From: Leclercia adecarboxylata
Lineage (GTDB): Bacteria > Pseudomonadota > Gammaproteobacteria > Enterobacterales > Enterobacteriaceae
Length of the DNA stretch: 64,000 nucleotides
Reading direction: 5' to 3'
Assembly (NCBI RefSeq): GCF_006874705.1
Contig: NZ_CP035382.1
Span: 4,092,001 to 4,156,000, forward strand
Shown: positions 36,108-44,960 of the stretch, piece by piece
Numbering within the stretch: the stretch's first letter is position 1
Layout: every line of letters begins with the position of its first letter
Translations under genes and position numbers: made by a program
Notes under the pieces: generated by a model
What the model was told of the DNA's origin: nothing
What the model saw: the letters and a program-made list of their open reading frames with translations, nothing else
Database searches by the model: none

Positions 36108-36329
36108 TGCTGTCCTCGTTAGATCATTGAGAATTCCGGCGGAAAACTAACAGCAAAGCCCCTGTTTTTTTTGCGGCAAATCAATATCACCGATCTTCGC
36201 CCTCTTAATAGTCAGCGGGGAGCGGTTTTATTACTGCTTAATGAGTAGCTGAAGGGAGATTAATTCGCGGAAGGTACTGAAACAGTGCTATAAATTTGCC
36301 CCTAAAAATGCAAAGACTGTGGAAATAAG
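36108..36329 (-). promoter_or_regulatory. fdnG promoter region with NarL/NarP 7-2-7 site
   Basis: At 36232-36247, TACTGCT-TA-ATGAGTA is a perfect inverted NarL heptamer pair (TACYNMT, 2-bp spacer), about 125-140 bp before the fdnG start. This matches the NarL activation site of E. coli fdnG. A weak FNR-like sequence (AAATCAATATCACC, 36178-36191) lies where FNR would bind. The divergent yddG promoter must lie to the right. Confidence 0.75.
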
Positions 36330-37217
36330 ATGGACAGAAAAAAAGCCACCCTGATCGGGCTGGCCGCAATTGTGCTCTGGAGCACGATGGTGGGCCTGAT
36401 CCGGGGCGTCAGCGAGGGGCTCGGCCCGGTAGGGGGAGCGGCGATGATCTACACGCTCAGCGGTTTACTCTGCCTGATCACGGTCGGGTTTCCTGACCTC
36501 CGGCGTTTCTCGCGCCGTTACCTGATTGCCGGCAGCGTGCTGTTCGTCAGCTATGAAATTTGCCTGGCGTTGTCGTTAGGCTACGCCACTACCCGCCATC
36601 AGGCGATTGAGGTGGGGATGGTTAACTATCTCTGGCCGAGCCTGACCATTGTGTTTGCCATTCTGTTTAACCGCCAGCGTTCGACCCTGTGGGTGATCCC
36701 GGGGCTGATTATCTCCCTGCTGGGCGTCAGCTGGGTGTTGGGCGGCGAGAACGGGCTCAATCCGGCGGAGATTGCCCGTAACATCGTCTCCAATCCGCTG
36801 AGCTACGGTCTCGCCTTTGTCGGAGCCTTTATCTGGGCGGCCTACTGCACCGTGACCAGCAAATATGCCAGGGGGCAGAACGGGATTACGCTGTTTGTGC
36901 TGCTGACGGCGCTAAGCCTGTGGCTGAAATATGCCTTCAGCGATCAGCCCGAGATGGTGTTCAGCGTGCCGGTGACGATCAAGCTCCTGATGTGCGGCGT
37001 GGCGCTGGGGTTTGGCTATGCCTCGTGGAACGTCGGGATTCTGCACGGCAACGTGACGCTGCTGGCGGCGGCCTCCTATTTTACCCCGGTGCTGTCAGCA
37101 GCGCTGGCTGCGGTGCTGCTGAGTGCGCCCCTGTCGTTTAGCTTCTGGCAGGGCGCGATGATGGTGTGCGCGGGGTCGCTATTGTGCTGGTACGCCACGC
37201 GGGCCCGTAAGGGTTAG
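36330..37217 (+). CDS. yddG: Aromatic amino acid exporter YddG (DMT family)
   Basis: 295-aa, ten-segment drug/metabolite transporter, closely similar to E. coli YddG (IVLWSTMVGLIRGVSEGLGP, LSLGYATTRHQAIEVGMVNY, YFTPVLSAALAAVLLSAPLS). YddG exports aromatic amino acids and, in Salmonella, contributes to paraquat resistance. It is divergent from fdnG as in E. coli. A REP pair follows. Confidence 0.96.
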   Translation: MDRKKATLIGLAAIVLWSTMVGLIRGVSEGLGPVGGAAMIYTLSGLLCLITVGFPDLRRFSRRYLIAGSVLFVSYEICLALSLGYATTRHQAIEVGMVNYLWPSLTIVFAILFNRQRSTLWVIPGLIISLLGVSWVLGGENGLNPAEIARNIVSNPLSYGLAFVGAFIWAAYCTVTSKYARGQNGITLFVLLTALSLWLKYAFSDQPEMVFSVPVTIKLLMCGVALGFGYASWNVGILHGNVTLLAAASYFTPVLSAALAAVLLSAPLSFSFWQGAMMVCAGSLLCWYATRARKG

Positions 37218-37234
37218 GATTCTGCGGCCTGCCA

Positions 37235-37324
37235 CGCCGGGCGGCGCATGCGCTTGCCCGGCCTACGGCGTGGTGCCGTTTGTAGATTTTGTAGGCCGGG
37301 TCAGGCGGAGCCGCCACCCGGCAT
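37235..37324. repeat. REP pair overlapping the 3' end of the LysR gene
   Basis: CACGCCGGGCGGCGCATGCGC..GCCCGGCCTACG faces GTAGGCCGGGTCAGGCGGAGCCGCCACCCGGCATC. The second REP supplies the last codons of the LysR gene (M-P-G-G-G-S-A), so the palindrome has extended or replaced that C-terminus. Confidence 0.8.
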
Positions 37325-38263
37325 CTCCTCCAGGGTGAGGGAACTGTTCCTGCGCAGCCAGCTTTGCAGCAGCTTCCCGTCCTGGCTCATCTCGCCGTCC
37401 TGACGCACGCACAGGTAATAATCCCGGCCATCATCAATGGGCAGTTCGAAGATCTTCACCAGCTCCCCGCTCTCCAGATAGGGGGCAATCAGCGGCTCGC
37501 GCATCAGGGCACAGCCCAGCCCCGCCTGCACTCCCGCCAGGGTTAACAGCCCGTCTTCAAACATCGGTCCGCTGCGCCGCACCGGGCGCTTCACTCCCTG
37601 CTGGATAAACCACTGCTGCCAGGTGGCGCGCTCCTCGTCGTGCAGGAGCGGCATTTGCAGCAGCTGCTCGGGGGTGTCTATATGCCCGTGCAGGCGCAAA
37701 AACGCCCGGCTACAGACCGGCACCATCTGCCCGGAAATCAATTTTTCGCTCTGGTAGCCCGCCCACTGGCCGTTACCAAAGCGAATCGACATATCCGAGG
37801 CATCGCTCAGGTAGTTGCGGTGGTTGGCGTAAACCACGTTAATCTCGGTTTGCGGATTGGCGCGCATAAACCCCGGCAGGCGCGGAATAAACCACCCCAT
37901 GCCAAACAGCGGGATCAGGCTGATGGTCACCTGGCGGGTCTGCACCTGCTCCAGTAAATGCTCCGTGGCCTGGCGCAGCACGTTAAAAGCCGCGCGAATG
38001 GAGCGGTAGTAGTCCCGCCCCTGCTGGCTGAGGATCAACCTGCGCCCCTGGCGCTCGGTGAGCGGCATTTGCAGATACCCTTCCAGCACCTTCAACTGAT
38101 GGCTGACCGCCGACGGAGAGATGTCCAGCTCCCGGGCTGCCTGCGTCACGCTGCCCAGACGGGCTATCGCTTCGAAGGCCCGAACCGCCCGCAGGGGCGG
38201 ATCGTTCGCCAGCCGGCTCTCGGCAAAGGCCGCCAACGCCATGGATTGTTCTGTTTTATTCAT
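37301..38263 (-). CDS. LysR-family regulator, GcvA-like
   Basis: 320-aa LysR protein with helix-turn-helix GSVTQAARELDISPSAVSHQLKVLE at about 33-57 and the LPPLRAVRAFEA-type N-terminus of the GcvA group (here NDPPLRAVRAFEA). Divergent from the Liv-type transporter operon across 131 bp, it is the probable regulator of transport and ATC/N-carbamoyl hydrolysis. Its C-terminal tail comes from a REP element. Effector unknown. Confidence 0.85.
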   Translation of the reverse strand: MNKTEQSMALAAFAESRLANDPPLRAVRAFEAIARLGSVTQAARELDISPSAVSHQLKVLEGYLQMPLTERQGRRLILSQQGRDYYRSIRAAFNVLRQATEHLLEQVQTRQVTISLIPLFGMGWFIPRLPGFMRANPQTEINVVYANHRNYLSDASDMSIRFGNGQWAGYQSEKLISGQMVPVCSRAFLRLHGHIDTPEQLLQMPLLHDEERATWQQWFIQQGVKRPVRRSGPMFEDGLLTLAGVQAGLGCALMREPLIAPYLESGELVKIFELPIDDGRDYYLCVRQDGEMSQDGKLLQSWLRRNSSLTLEEMPGGGSA

Positions 38264-38394
38264 ATATTGACCTGTTATGGATAATCAGGTTAATCAGTTA
38301 TTTATCATAATCTTTAAAATCAATCAGATAACGCAAGCTCCAAAAATCATAAGAAAGAATATATGCGTATTTCACAATTTAATTCAATTATTAG

Positions 38395-39384
38395 ATGTTA
38401 ACCGCTGAAAGAGCAATTTGTCGGGTAACAACGTTGGACACACTCATACAACAACTGATCAACGGCGTGATGCTGGGCAGCATCTACGCGCTGATCGCGC
38501 TGGGCTATACCATGGTGTATGGCATTTTGCGCATTATTAACTTCGCCCACGGCGATATTCTGATGGTCGGCGCGCTGACTACCCTGTCGGCGCTGAATCT
38601 TCTCAGCAACCATTTCCCGGCCATGCCGCAGCTATTGCAGCTCGGCTTTGCGCTGGTGATTGCCATGGCGGTCTGCGCCCTGCTGGCGATGGCGGTGGAG
38701 CGCTTTGCCTACCGTCGCCTGCGCAACGCCCCGCGGCTGGCCCCGCTGATCTCCGGGATTGGCGTGTCGGTGCTGCTGCAAACCCTGGCGATGGTTATCT
38801 GGTCGCGCAACCCGCTGATGTTTCCGCAGATCCTGCCGATGGACCCCATTGCCGTCACCGCAGGCAGCGAGGCACATCCCCCGGCGATTATCACCGTGAC
38901 CGGCATCGTGACCGTGGCGCTGGCCCTGATTGTGATGACCGGCCTGTGGCTGCTGGTGGAGTACACCCGTCTTGGCCGCGGTATGCGCGCGGTGGCGGAA
39001 AATCCGCGCGTCGCCACCCTGATGGGCGTCAATCCAAATGCGATCATCACCCTGACCTTCGCCATTGGCGGCATCTTTGCCGCGCTGGCGGGGGTGATGA
39101 TGGCCAGCAACTACGGCAACGCCAGCTTCTCGATGGGCTTCCTGCCCGGCATTAAGGCCTTTACCGCGGCGGTGCTCGGCGGCATCGGCAATATTCGCGG
39201 GGCGATGATTGGCGGGATCCTGCTCGGCATTATCGAAGCGCTGGGCGCCGGTTATCTGGGCGAGCTCACGAACGGCGTGTTCGGCAGCAACTATCAGGAC
39301 GTGTTCGCCTTTATCGTGCTGATTCTGGTGCTGGTCTTCCGTCCGGCAGGTCTGCTGGGCGAGCGCGTGGCGCACAGGGCGTAA
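38395..39384 (+). CDS. Branched-chain-type ABC permease LivH-like
   Basis: Hydrophobic permease of up to 329 aa. TLIQQLINGVMLGSIYALIALGYTMVYGILR is the usual LivH opening, and the EAA-like loop is TRLGRGMRAVAENPRVATLMG. The start is uncertain: ATG 38395 has no clear ribosome site, and a TTG at 38434 aligns better with family N-termini (MDTLIQQ). First gene of a seven-gene operon that includes two hydrolases. Confidence 0.87.
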   Translation: MLTAERAICRVTTLDTLIQQLINGVMLGSIYALIALGYTMVYGILRIINFAHGDILMVGALTTLSALNLLSNHFPAMPQLLQLGFALVIAMAVCALLAMAVERFAYRRLRNAPRLAPLISGIGVSVLLQTLAMVIWSRNPLMFPQILPMDPIAVTAGSEAHPPAIITVTGIVTVALALIVMTGLWLLVEYTRLGRGMRAVAENPRVATLMGVNPNAIITLTFAIGGIFAALAGVMMASNYGNASFSMGFLPGIKAFTAAVLGGIGNIRGAMIGGILLGIIEALGAGYLGELTNGVFGSNYQDVFAFIVLILVLVFRPAGLLGERVAHRA

Positions 39385-39393
39385 GGGAAAATC

Positions 39394-40500
39394 ATGACTG
39401 CCATTGAACTCAAAACACCGGCGACCAGCGGTAAATTCTGGTCCGGCATGACGCTCTTCGTCCTTGCCCTGCTGCTTGCACCGGTGGTGGCTACCCAGTT
39501 GGGCGGCAACTACTGGGTGCGGGTGATCGACTTCGCCCTGCTCTACATCATGCTGGCGCTGGGGCTGAATATCGTGGTCGGCTACACCGGCCTGCTGGAT
39601 ATGGGCTTTATCGCCTTCTACGCCGTCGGTGCCTATCTGGCGGCGCTGCTGGCGTCTCCGCATCTGGCGGAGGTGTTCCCGATCCTCAACGTCTGGTTCC
39701 CGGACGGGCTGCACACCTCTTACCTGCTGATTATCCCGCTTGCGGCGCTGGTCGCGGCAGTGTGCGGCATTCTGCTCGGTGCCCCTACGCTGAAGCTGCG
39801 CGGGGATTACCTGGCGATCGTGACCCTCGGCTTCGGGGAGATCATCCGCATTCTGATGCGTAACCTCGACCGCCCGGTGAACATCACCAACGGCGCGAAA
39901 GGCATTACCGGCGTCGATACCCTCAACCTGTTCGGCCTCAAGTTCAGCGGGGTTTACCACTGGTTTGGCGTCAAAGTGCCCGCCCTGTGGCTGTGGTACT
40001 ACCTGCTGATGCTGGTGATTGTCGGGATCATTTTTGTCTGCCTGCGCCTGCAACACTCGCGCATTGGCCGGGCGTGGCACGCCATCCGCGAGGATGAAGA
40101 CGTCGCCCGGGCGATGGGCATCAACGTGCGCAACTTTAAGCTGCTGGCCTTCGCCATGGGCGCCTCCTTCGGCGGCGTGGCCGGGGCGCTGTTCGGTGCC
40201 TTCCAGGGCTTTGTCTCCCCGGAATCCTTTACCCTGCAGGAGTCCATTGCCGTGCTGGCGATGGTAGTACTGGGCGGGATGGGCCATATCCCGGGAGTGA
40301 TCCTCGGGGCGGTGCTGCTTACCGCCCTGCCGGAGCTGCTGCGCAGCCAGGCGGCCCCGGCGCAGCAGGCGCTGTTTGGTTCAGTACTCATTGACCCGGA
40401 GATCCTGCGCCAGCTGTTCTACGGCCTGGCCCTGGTCGGCGTGATGCTGGTTCGCCCGTCGGGCATCTGGCCGAAGCGCCACAAGGAGGTGAAAGCATGA
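39394..40500 (+). CDS. Branched-chain-type ABC permease LivM-like
   Basis: 368-aa permease with about nine hydrophobic segments. Typical blocks are ALLYIMLALGLNIVVGYTGLLDMG and LKLRGDYLAIVTLGFGEIIR, followed by IGRAWHAIREDEDVARAMGIN, the cytoplasmic coupling loop. Begins 9 nt after livH and overlaps livG by ATGA. Confidence 0.92.
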   Translation: MTAIELKTPATSGKFWSGMTLFVLALLLAPVVATQLGGNYWVRVIDFALLYIMLALGLNIVVGYTGLLDMGFIAFYAVGAYLAALLASPHLAEVFPILNVWFPDGLHTSYLLIIPLAALVAAVCGILLGAPTLKLRGDYLAIVTLGFGEIIRILMRNLDRPVNITNGAKGITGVDTLNLFGLKFSGVYHWFGVKVPALWLWYYLLMLVIVGIIFVCLRLQHSRIGRAWHAIREDEDVARAMGINVRNFKLLAFAMGASFGGVAGALFGAFQGFVSPESFTLQESIAVLAMVVLGGMGHIPGVILGAVLLTALPELLRSQAAPAQQALFGSVLIDPEILRQLFYGLALVGVMLVRPSGIWPKRHKEVKA

Positions 40501-41264
40501 GCCTGTTAACCGTGCGCAACATGTCCAAACGCTTTGGCGGCCTGACGGCGGTGGATAACGTCTCGCTGTCGATTAACAAGGGCGAGATCTACGGTCTGAT
40601 CGGCCCCAACGGTGCGGGCAAAACCACCTGCTTTAACCTGATCACCGGCCTGTATCCGGCCGACAGCGGCGAGTTCGCCATTGCCGACAAACCTTATTTT
40701 CCAACCCAGATCGAAAAAGTGACCGCCGCGGGTATCGCCCGCACCTTCCAGAACGTGCGGCTGTTTAACGAAATGTCGGTGCTGGAGAACGTGATGGTCG
40801 GTCGCCACGTGCGCACCCGCAACGGCCTGTGGGCGGCGCTGAGCCGTCACAAGCGCGCCCGGGAAGAAGAAGCCCGGACCCTGGAGCAGGCCTGGCACTG
40901 GCTGGAGTACACCGGCATTGCGAAGTTCGCCCACTACCGCGCCTGCGACCTGGCCTACGGCCATCAGCGTCGCCTGGAGATTGCCCGTGCGCTGGCCACC
41001 GATCCGCTGCTGCTGGCGCTGGACGAACCCGCTGCCGGGATGAACGCGGCAGAAAAAGTGGCCCTGGGTGAACTGCTGACCCGCATTCGTGACGACGGAA
41101 AAACCCTGTTGATGATTGAACACGACGTGAAGCTGGTGATGGGGATCTGCGATCGCCTCACGGTGCTGGATTACGGCAAAACGTTAGCCAGCGGCACCCC
41201 GGACAGCATGCGCCGCGACCCGGCGGTCATCGCCGCCTGGCTTGGAGGCAATGCCCATGTCTGA
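40497..41264 (+). CDS. ABC ATPase LivG-like
   Basis: 255-aa ATPase with Walker A GPNGAGKTT (about 34-42), the degenerate signature LAYGHQRRLEIARAL typical of LivG proteins, and Walker B LLALDEPAAGM followed by IEHDV. Overlaps LivM by 4 nt and the next ATPase by 8 nt. Confidence 0.93.
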   Translation: MSLLTVRNMSKRFGGLTAVDNVSLSINKGEIYGLIGPNGAGKTTCFNLITGLYPADSGEFAIADKPYFPTQIEKVTAAGIARTFQNVRLFNEMSVLENVMVGRHVRTRNGLWAALSRHKRAREEEARTLEQAWHWLEYTGIAKFAHYRACDLAYGHQRRLEIARALATDPLLLALDEPAAGMNAAEKVALGELLTRIRDDGKTLLMIEHDVKLVMGICDRLTVLDYGKTLASGTPDSMRRDPAVIAAWLGGNAHV

Positions 41265-41976
41265 ATTACTGAAAGTGGAACGTCTGGACGTGCATTACGG
41301 CGGGATCCAGGCGGTCCGGGATGTCTCCTTTAGCCTGCGCGAAGGCGAACAGGCCACCCTGATCGGTGCTAACGGCGCGGGCAAAAGTTCCACCGTGCGG
41401 GCCATCACCGGGCTGGAGCGTTTTGGCGGCAACATTGAATTTAACGGCAAGCCGGTGCGTAAACAGAAAGCCGAAGGGCTGCTGCGCAACGGGCTGGTGA
41501 TGGTCCCGGAAGGTCGGGGCATCTTCGCCCGCATGACGGTGCTGGAGAACTTACAGATGGGGGCCTGGCTTAGACGTGACACTGTCACCGTGAAGCAGGA
41601 GATGGAAGAGATTTTCGAACGTTTCCCGCGCCTCGGTGAACGCCAGAACCAGCTGGCCGGGCTGCTCTCCGGCGGGGAACAGCAGCTTTTAGCGCTGAAC
41701 CGCGCCCTGCTCAGCCAACCGCGTCTGCTGATCCTCGACGAGCCGTCGATGGGCCTTGCGCCGAAGATGGTGGAGAACATTTTTGCCGTCATCGCCGGGC
41801 TGCGCGAGCGCGGCGTCGCCCTGCTGCTGATCGAACAGAACGCCCGCCTGGCGCTGGAAGTCACCGACCAGGCCTGGGTAATGGACAGCGGCAGCATCGT
41901 TCATCACGGGGCATCGAAAGCGATGCTCGACGACGACCAGATTGCACAGATTTATTTGGGCGAAATGCCCGTTTAA
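41257..41976 (+). CDS. ABC ATPase LivF-like
   Basis: 239-aa ATPase with Walker A GANGAGKSS, signature LSGGEQQLLALNRAL and Walker B LLILDEPSMGLAP. ATG 41257 is chosen because GGAGG lies 8 nt before it; the ATG at 41251 is too close. The fifth helical block MVPEGRGIFARMTVLENL is LivF-specific. Confidence 0.93.
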   Translation: MSELLKVERLDVHYGGIQAVRDVSFSLREGEQATLIGANGAGKSSTVRAITGLERFGGNIEFNGKPVRKQKAEGLLRNGLVMVPEGRGIFARMTVLENLQMGAWLRRDTVTVKQEMEEIFERFPRLGERQNQLAGLLSGGEQQLLALNRALLSQPRLLILDEPSMGLAPKMVENIFAVIAGLRERGVALLLIEQNARLALEVTDQAWVMDSGSIVHHGASKAMLDDDQIAQIYLGEMPV

Positions 41977-42004
41977 CGACACCAACCAACATCAGGGAAA
42001 AATA

Positions 42005-43162
42005 ATGAAAACCGTAAAAATCAGCGCCCTCAGCGCCGCTATTCTGCTCAGCGGGTTTGCCTCTACCGGAGCCTGGGCCGCCGACAGCGAAACCGTGGTG
42101 ATTGGCCTGGCGGGCCCACTCACCGGCCCGTCTGCCCGTATCGGTAAAGACCTGGAGAACGGCGCCCAACTGGCGATTGACGACATCAACAAGCAGCATC
42201 CGACCATCGGCGGCAAAGCGGTAACCTTCAAGCTACAGTCCGAAGATGACCAGTCGGATCCGCGTACCGCGGTGGCCGTGGCCCAGCGTCTGGTAGACAA
42301 CGGCGTAGCGGGCGTAGTCGGTCACTGGAACACCGGCACCAGCATCCCGGCGGCACGGGTGTATCACGACGCGGGTATCGCCCAGGTGGCCCCGGTCGCC
42401 ACCGGTCACGCCTATACCAAACAGGGTTTTGACACCAGCTTCCGCGTGATGGGCCATGACGATGACGGCGGTCAGTTTGCCGGGCAGTACGCCATCGACA
42501 CCCTGAAAGCCAAACGCATCGCGGTGATCGACGACCGTACCGCCTTTGGTCAGGGGCTGGCGGACGAGTTTATTAAATCCCTCGAAGCTCAGGGCGTGAA
42601 GATTGTCGACCGTCAGTACGTTGACGACAAAACCGTCGACTTCAGCGCCGTGTTGACCGCGATCCGTAGCAAAAACGCGGATCTGATCTTCTTCGGCGGC
42701 GTGGACAGCCAGGCAGCGCCGCTGGCGCGCCGTATCAAACAGCTGGGGATGAACGCCACCCTGATGGGCGCGGGCGGCTTTGTCAGCCAGACCTTCCTGC
42801 AGCTGGCGCAGAAAGAGGGTGAAGGCGTGGTGGCGCTGGAACCGGGCCTGCCGGTGGATCAGATGCCGGGCGGCAAGACCTTTGAGCAGGCGTATCAGTC
42901 CCGCTACCACACCCATATCGAACTGCACGCCCCGTTCGCCTATGACGCCACCCGCGTGCTGGTAGCGGCGATGGAGAAAGCCGGCTCGGTGGATCCGGCA
43001 GAGTACCTGCCTGCCCTGCGCGCCATCAGCTACTCCGGCGTCACCGGGCAGATCGCCTTTGATGACCAGGGCAACCTGAAAGCCCCGTCGTTCACCGTCT
43101 ATAAAGTGGTCGACGGCAAATGGCAGCCGCAAACCGTACTGGGCGGCGCAAAAGCTAAGTAA
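42005..43162 (+). CDS. Periplasmic branched-chain amino acid-type binding protein
   Basis: 385-aa type I periplasmic binding protein. Signal peptide about 1-25 (SGFASTGAWA). The mature protein begins with VVIGLAGPLTGPSARIGKDLENGA, as in LivJ/LivK. Context with two hydrolases suggests a ligand other than leucine, for example a thiazoline or N-carbamoyl amino acid. Follows LivF by 28 nt. Confidence 0.9.
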   Translation: MKTVKISALSAAILLSGFASTGAWAADSETVVIGLAGPLTGPSARIGKDLENGAQLAIDDINKQHPTIGGKAVTFKLQSEDDQSDPRTAVAVAQRLVDNGVAGVVGHWNTGTSIPAARVYHDAGIAQVAPVATGHAYTKQGFDTSFRVMGHDDDGGQFAGQYAIDTLKAKRIAVIDDRTAFGQGLADEFIKSLEAQGVKIVDRQYVDDKTVDFSAVLTAIRSKNADLIFFGGVDSQAAPLARRIKQLGMNATLMGAGGFVSQTFLQLAQKEGEGVVALEPGLPVDQMPGGKTFEQAYQSRYHTHIELHAPFAYDATRVLVAAMEKAGSVDPAEYLPALRAISYSGVTGQIAFDDQGNLKAPSFTVYKVVDGKWQPQTVLGGAKAK

Positions 43163-43179
43163 CGCAGTGAGGCAATGTG

Positions 43180-43662
43180 ATGAGTGATAATAACGAGCTG
43201 GGCATTCTCGCCCGCCGCAAAATTGAAGCAGAAATTATTAAGCCCATTTACGAAATTCTGGTGCGCGAGATCGGCAAGACCCGCGCCCAGGCGGTAATTG
43301 GCGAGGCCATTGAGCAGGCCGCCATTGACGCGGGCAAAGCGTTTGCCAGCAAGGAGCCGAACGGCGCGGACGTGAAGAGCTTTATCGCCCTGCAGTATCT
43401 GTGGGAGAAGGATAACGCTCTGGACGTGAAGGTGATCGACGCCGACGACCAGCAGTACAACTACAACGTCACCCGCTGTCGCTATGCCGAGATGTATCAC
43501 GAGATGGGGCTGGGTGAGATCGGCCACCTGCTGTCGTGCGCCCGCGATGAGAAATTTATCGTCGGCTATGCGCCAGATGTGGAGCTGACCCGTACCACCA
43601 CCATCATGCAGGGCGGCAAGTGCTGCGACTTCCGCTATCGCAGCAGCAAGGACAAAGCATGA
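43180..43662 (+). CDS. L-2-amino-thiazoline-4-carboxylate (ATC) hydrolase family protein
   Basis: 160-aa member of the ATC_hydrolase family (PF14196 type): conserved RCRYAEMYHEMGLGEIGHLLSC and a late C-C (KCCDFRY). The characterised Pseudomonas enzyme opens the ATC ring to N-carbamoyl-L-cysteine. The following gene encodes an enzyme able to split that product, so the pair fits the ATC-to-cysteine route. The family is broader than this reaction, so substrate is inferred. ATG 43180 is chosen over the GTG at 43177. Stop overlaps the next start. Confidence 0.75.
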   Translation: MSDNNELGILARRKIEAEIIKPIYEILVREIGKTRAQAVIGEAIEQAAIDAGKAFASKEPNGADVKSFIALQYLWEKDNALDVKVIDADDQQYNYNVTRCRYAEMYHEMGLGEIGHLLSCARDEKFIVGYAPDVELTRTTTIMQGGKCCDFRYRSSKDKA

Positions 43663-44885
43663 TCCGCGTGAATGGAGACCGGCTATGGTCGACGCTGGAG
43701 AGGATGGCGCAGATCGGCGGTACGCCCAGGGGCGGCGTGACCCGCCTGGCGTTAAGCGACGAAGACCGGATTGCCCGCAACCTGCTGCGCGACTGGGCGC
43801 TGGAGGCGGGTTTTTCCTGCGATGTTGACAGCATGGGCAATATGTTTATCCGCCGCGCGGGCAGGAACGCTGCCCTCGCCCCGGTGATGACCGGCTCGCA
43901 CGTGGACTCTCAGCCGCTGGGCGGCAACTACGACGGGATCTACGGCGTGCTGGCCGGGCTGGAGCTGCTGCGCACCCTGAACGACCATCAGATTGAAACC
44001 GAGCGCGATATCGTGCTGGTGAACTGGACCAACGAAGAAGGGGCGCGTTTTGCTCCGGCGATGCTCTCTTCCGGCGTCTGGACCGGGCAGTTCAGCGAAG
44101 CGTACGCCCACGCCCGGGCCGACCGGGATGGCATTACCGTAAGTGAAGCGCTGGATACCATTGGCTATCGCGGCGAACGCCCTGCCCGCGCCTTCCCGAT
44201 CCACGCCTGCTACGAGCTGCATATCGAACAGGGGCCGATTCTGGAAGATGAAGCTGTTGATATCGGACTGGTACGTGCGGCGATGGGCCAGCGCTGGTTT
44301 ACCCTCACGCTGGACGGTTTCGCCGCCCATGCAGGCACCACGCCGATGCACAGCCGACGCGACGCCTTAACCGCCTTTGCAGAGCTGGCGCTGAAGGTGG
44401 AAGCCATTGGCTATCAGCATGCGCCCGACGGCCGCGCGACAATTGGGATGGCTGAAATCACGCCGAACTCGCGCAACGTGGTCCCTTCCCGGGTGGTGTG
44501 CAGCGTCGAGTTCCGTCATCCGGAAAGCGCGGCGCTGATTGCGATGGAAACCGCCCTGCATCAGGCGGCGGAAAGCCTTACTGCGCGCGGCATCACCGCA
44601 GAGGTGGAGCGCATTTTCGACTATGCGCCTATCGCCTTTGACGCCGGCTGTCTTGCGCGCAGCGAGAAAGCGATAGCAGAGCTGGGGTACAGCGCGAAGC
44701 CGATGGTTTCCGGTGCCGGGCACGATACCTGCTATATCAGCAAAATCGCGCCGGCCAGCATGATCTTTATTCCGTGCGTAAAAGGCATCAGCCATAACGA
44801 AGCGGAAAAGATCCTGCCGGAATGGTCAGAGAAAGGCGCCAATGTGTTGCTGCATAGCGTGCTGAGTGCGGCGCAGGAGCGCTAA
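43659..44885 (+). CDS. N-carbamoyl-L-amino acid hydrolase / M20 amidohydrolase
   Basis: 408-aa metal-dependent amidohydrolase of the hydantoinase/allantoate-amidohydrolase branch of M20. Visible metal-binding blocks are GSHVDSQPLGGNYDG (His and Asp), NWTNEEGARF (Glu-Glu) and a later HIEQGP. In the ATC pathway the enzyme removes carbamoyl from N-carbamoyl-L-cysteine, yielding L-cysteine. Allantoate or ureidoglycolate hydrolysis is an alternative, but no purine genes are near. Last gene of the Liv-type operon. Confidence 0.85.
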   Translation: MIRVNGDRLWSTLERMAQIGGTPRGGVTRLALSDEDRIARNLLRDWALEAGFSCDVDSMGNMFIRRAGRNAALAPVMTGSHVDSQPLGGNYDGIYGVLAGLELLRTLNDHQIETERDIVLVNWTNEEGARFAPAMLSSGVWTGQFSEAYAHARADRDGITVSEALDTIGYRGERPARAFPIHACYELHIEQGPILEDEAVDIGLVRAAMGQRWFTLTLDGFAAHAGTTPMHSRRDALTAFAELALKVEAIGYQHAPDGRATIGMAEITPNSRNVVPSRVVCSVEFRHPESAALIAMETALHQAAESLTARGITAEVERIFDYAPIAFDAGCLARSEKAIAELGYSAKPMVSGAGHDTCYISKIAPASMIFIPCVKGISHNEAEKILPEWSEKGANVLLHSVLSAAQER

Positions 44886-44894
44886 ACAGGCACT

Positions 44895-44923
44895 TTCCCC
44901 GGCCAACGGCCGGGGAACCTTTT
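44895..44923 (+). terminator. Terminator after the Liv/ATC operon
   Basis: TTCCCCGGCC and GGCCGGGGAA form a 10-bp stem with a 3-nt loop, followed by CCTTTT. It separates the operon from the convergent ABC permease gene. Confidence 0.9.
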
Positions 44924-44960
44924 ATGAAAAAACCTTACAGTATGTTGTAACTATGACCGG

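Noticed and set aside
36178..36191. Strong FNR site for fdnG
   Set aside because: Only part of the consensus is matched (ATCAC arm); mentioned as weak support within the promoter entry and not called separately.
38632..40287. 551-codon reverse-strand frame opposite livH and livM
   Set aside because: His/Gln/Arg-rich antisense of hydrophobic permease codons; a typical artefact.
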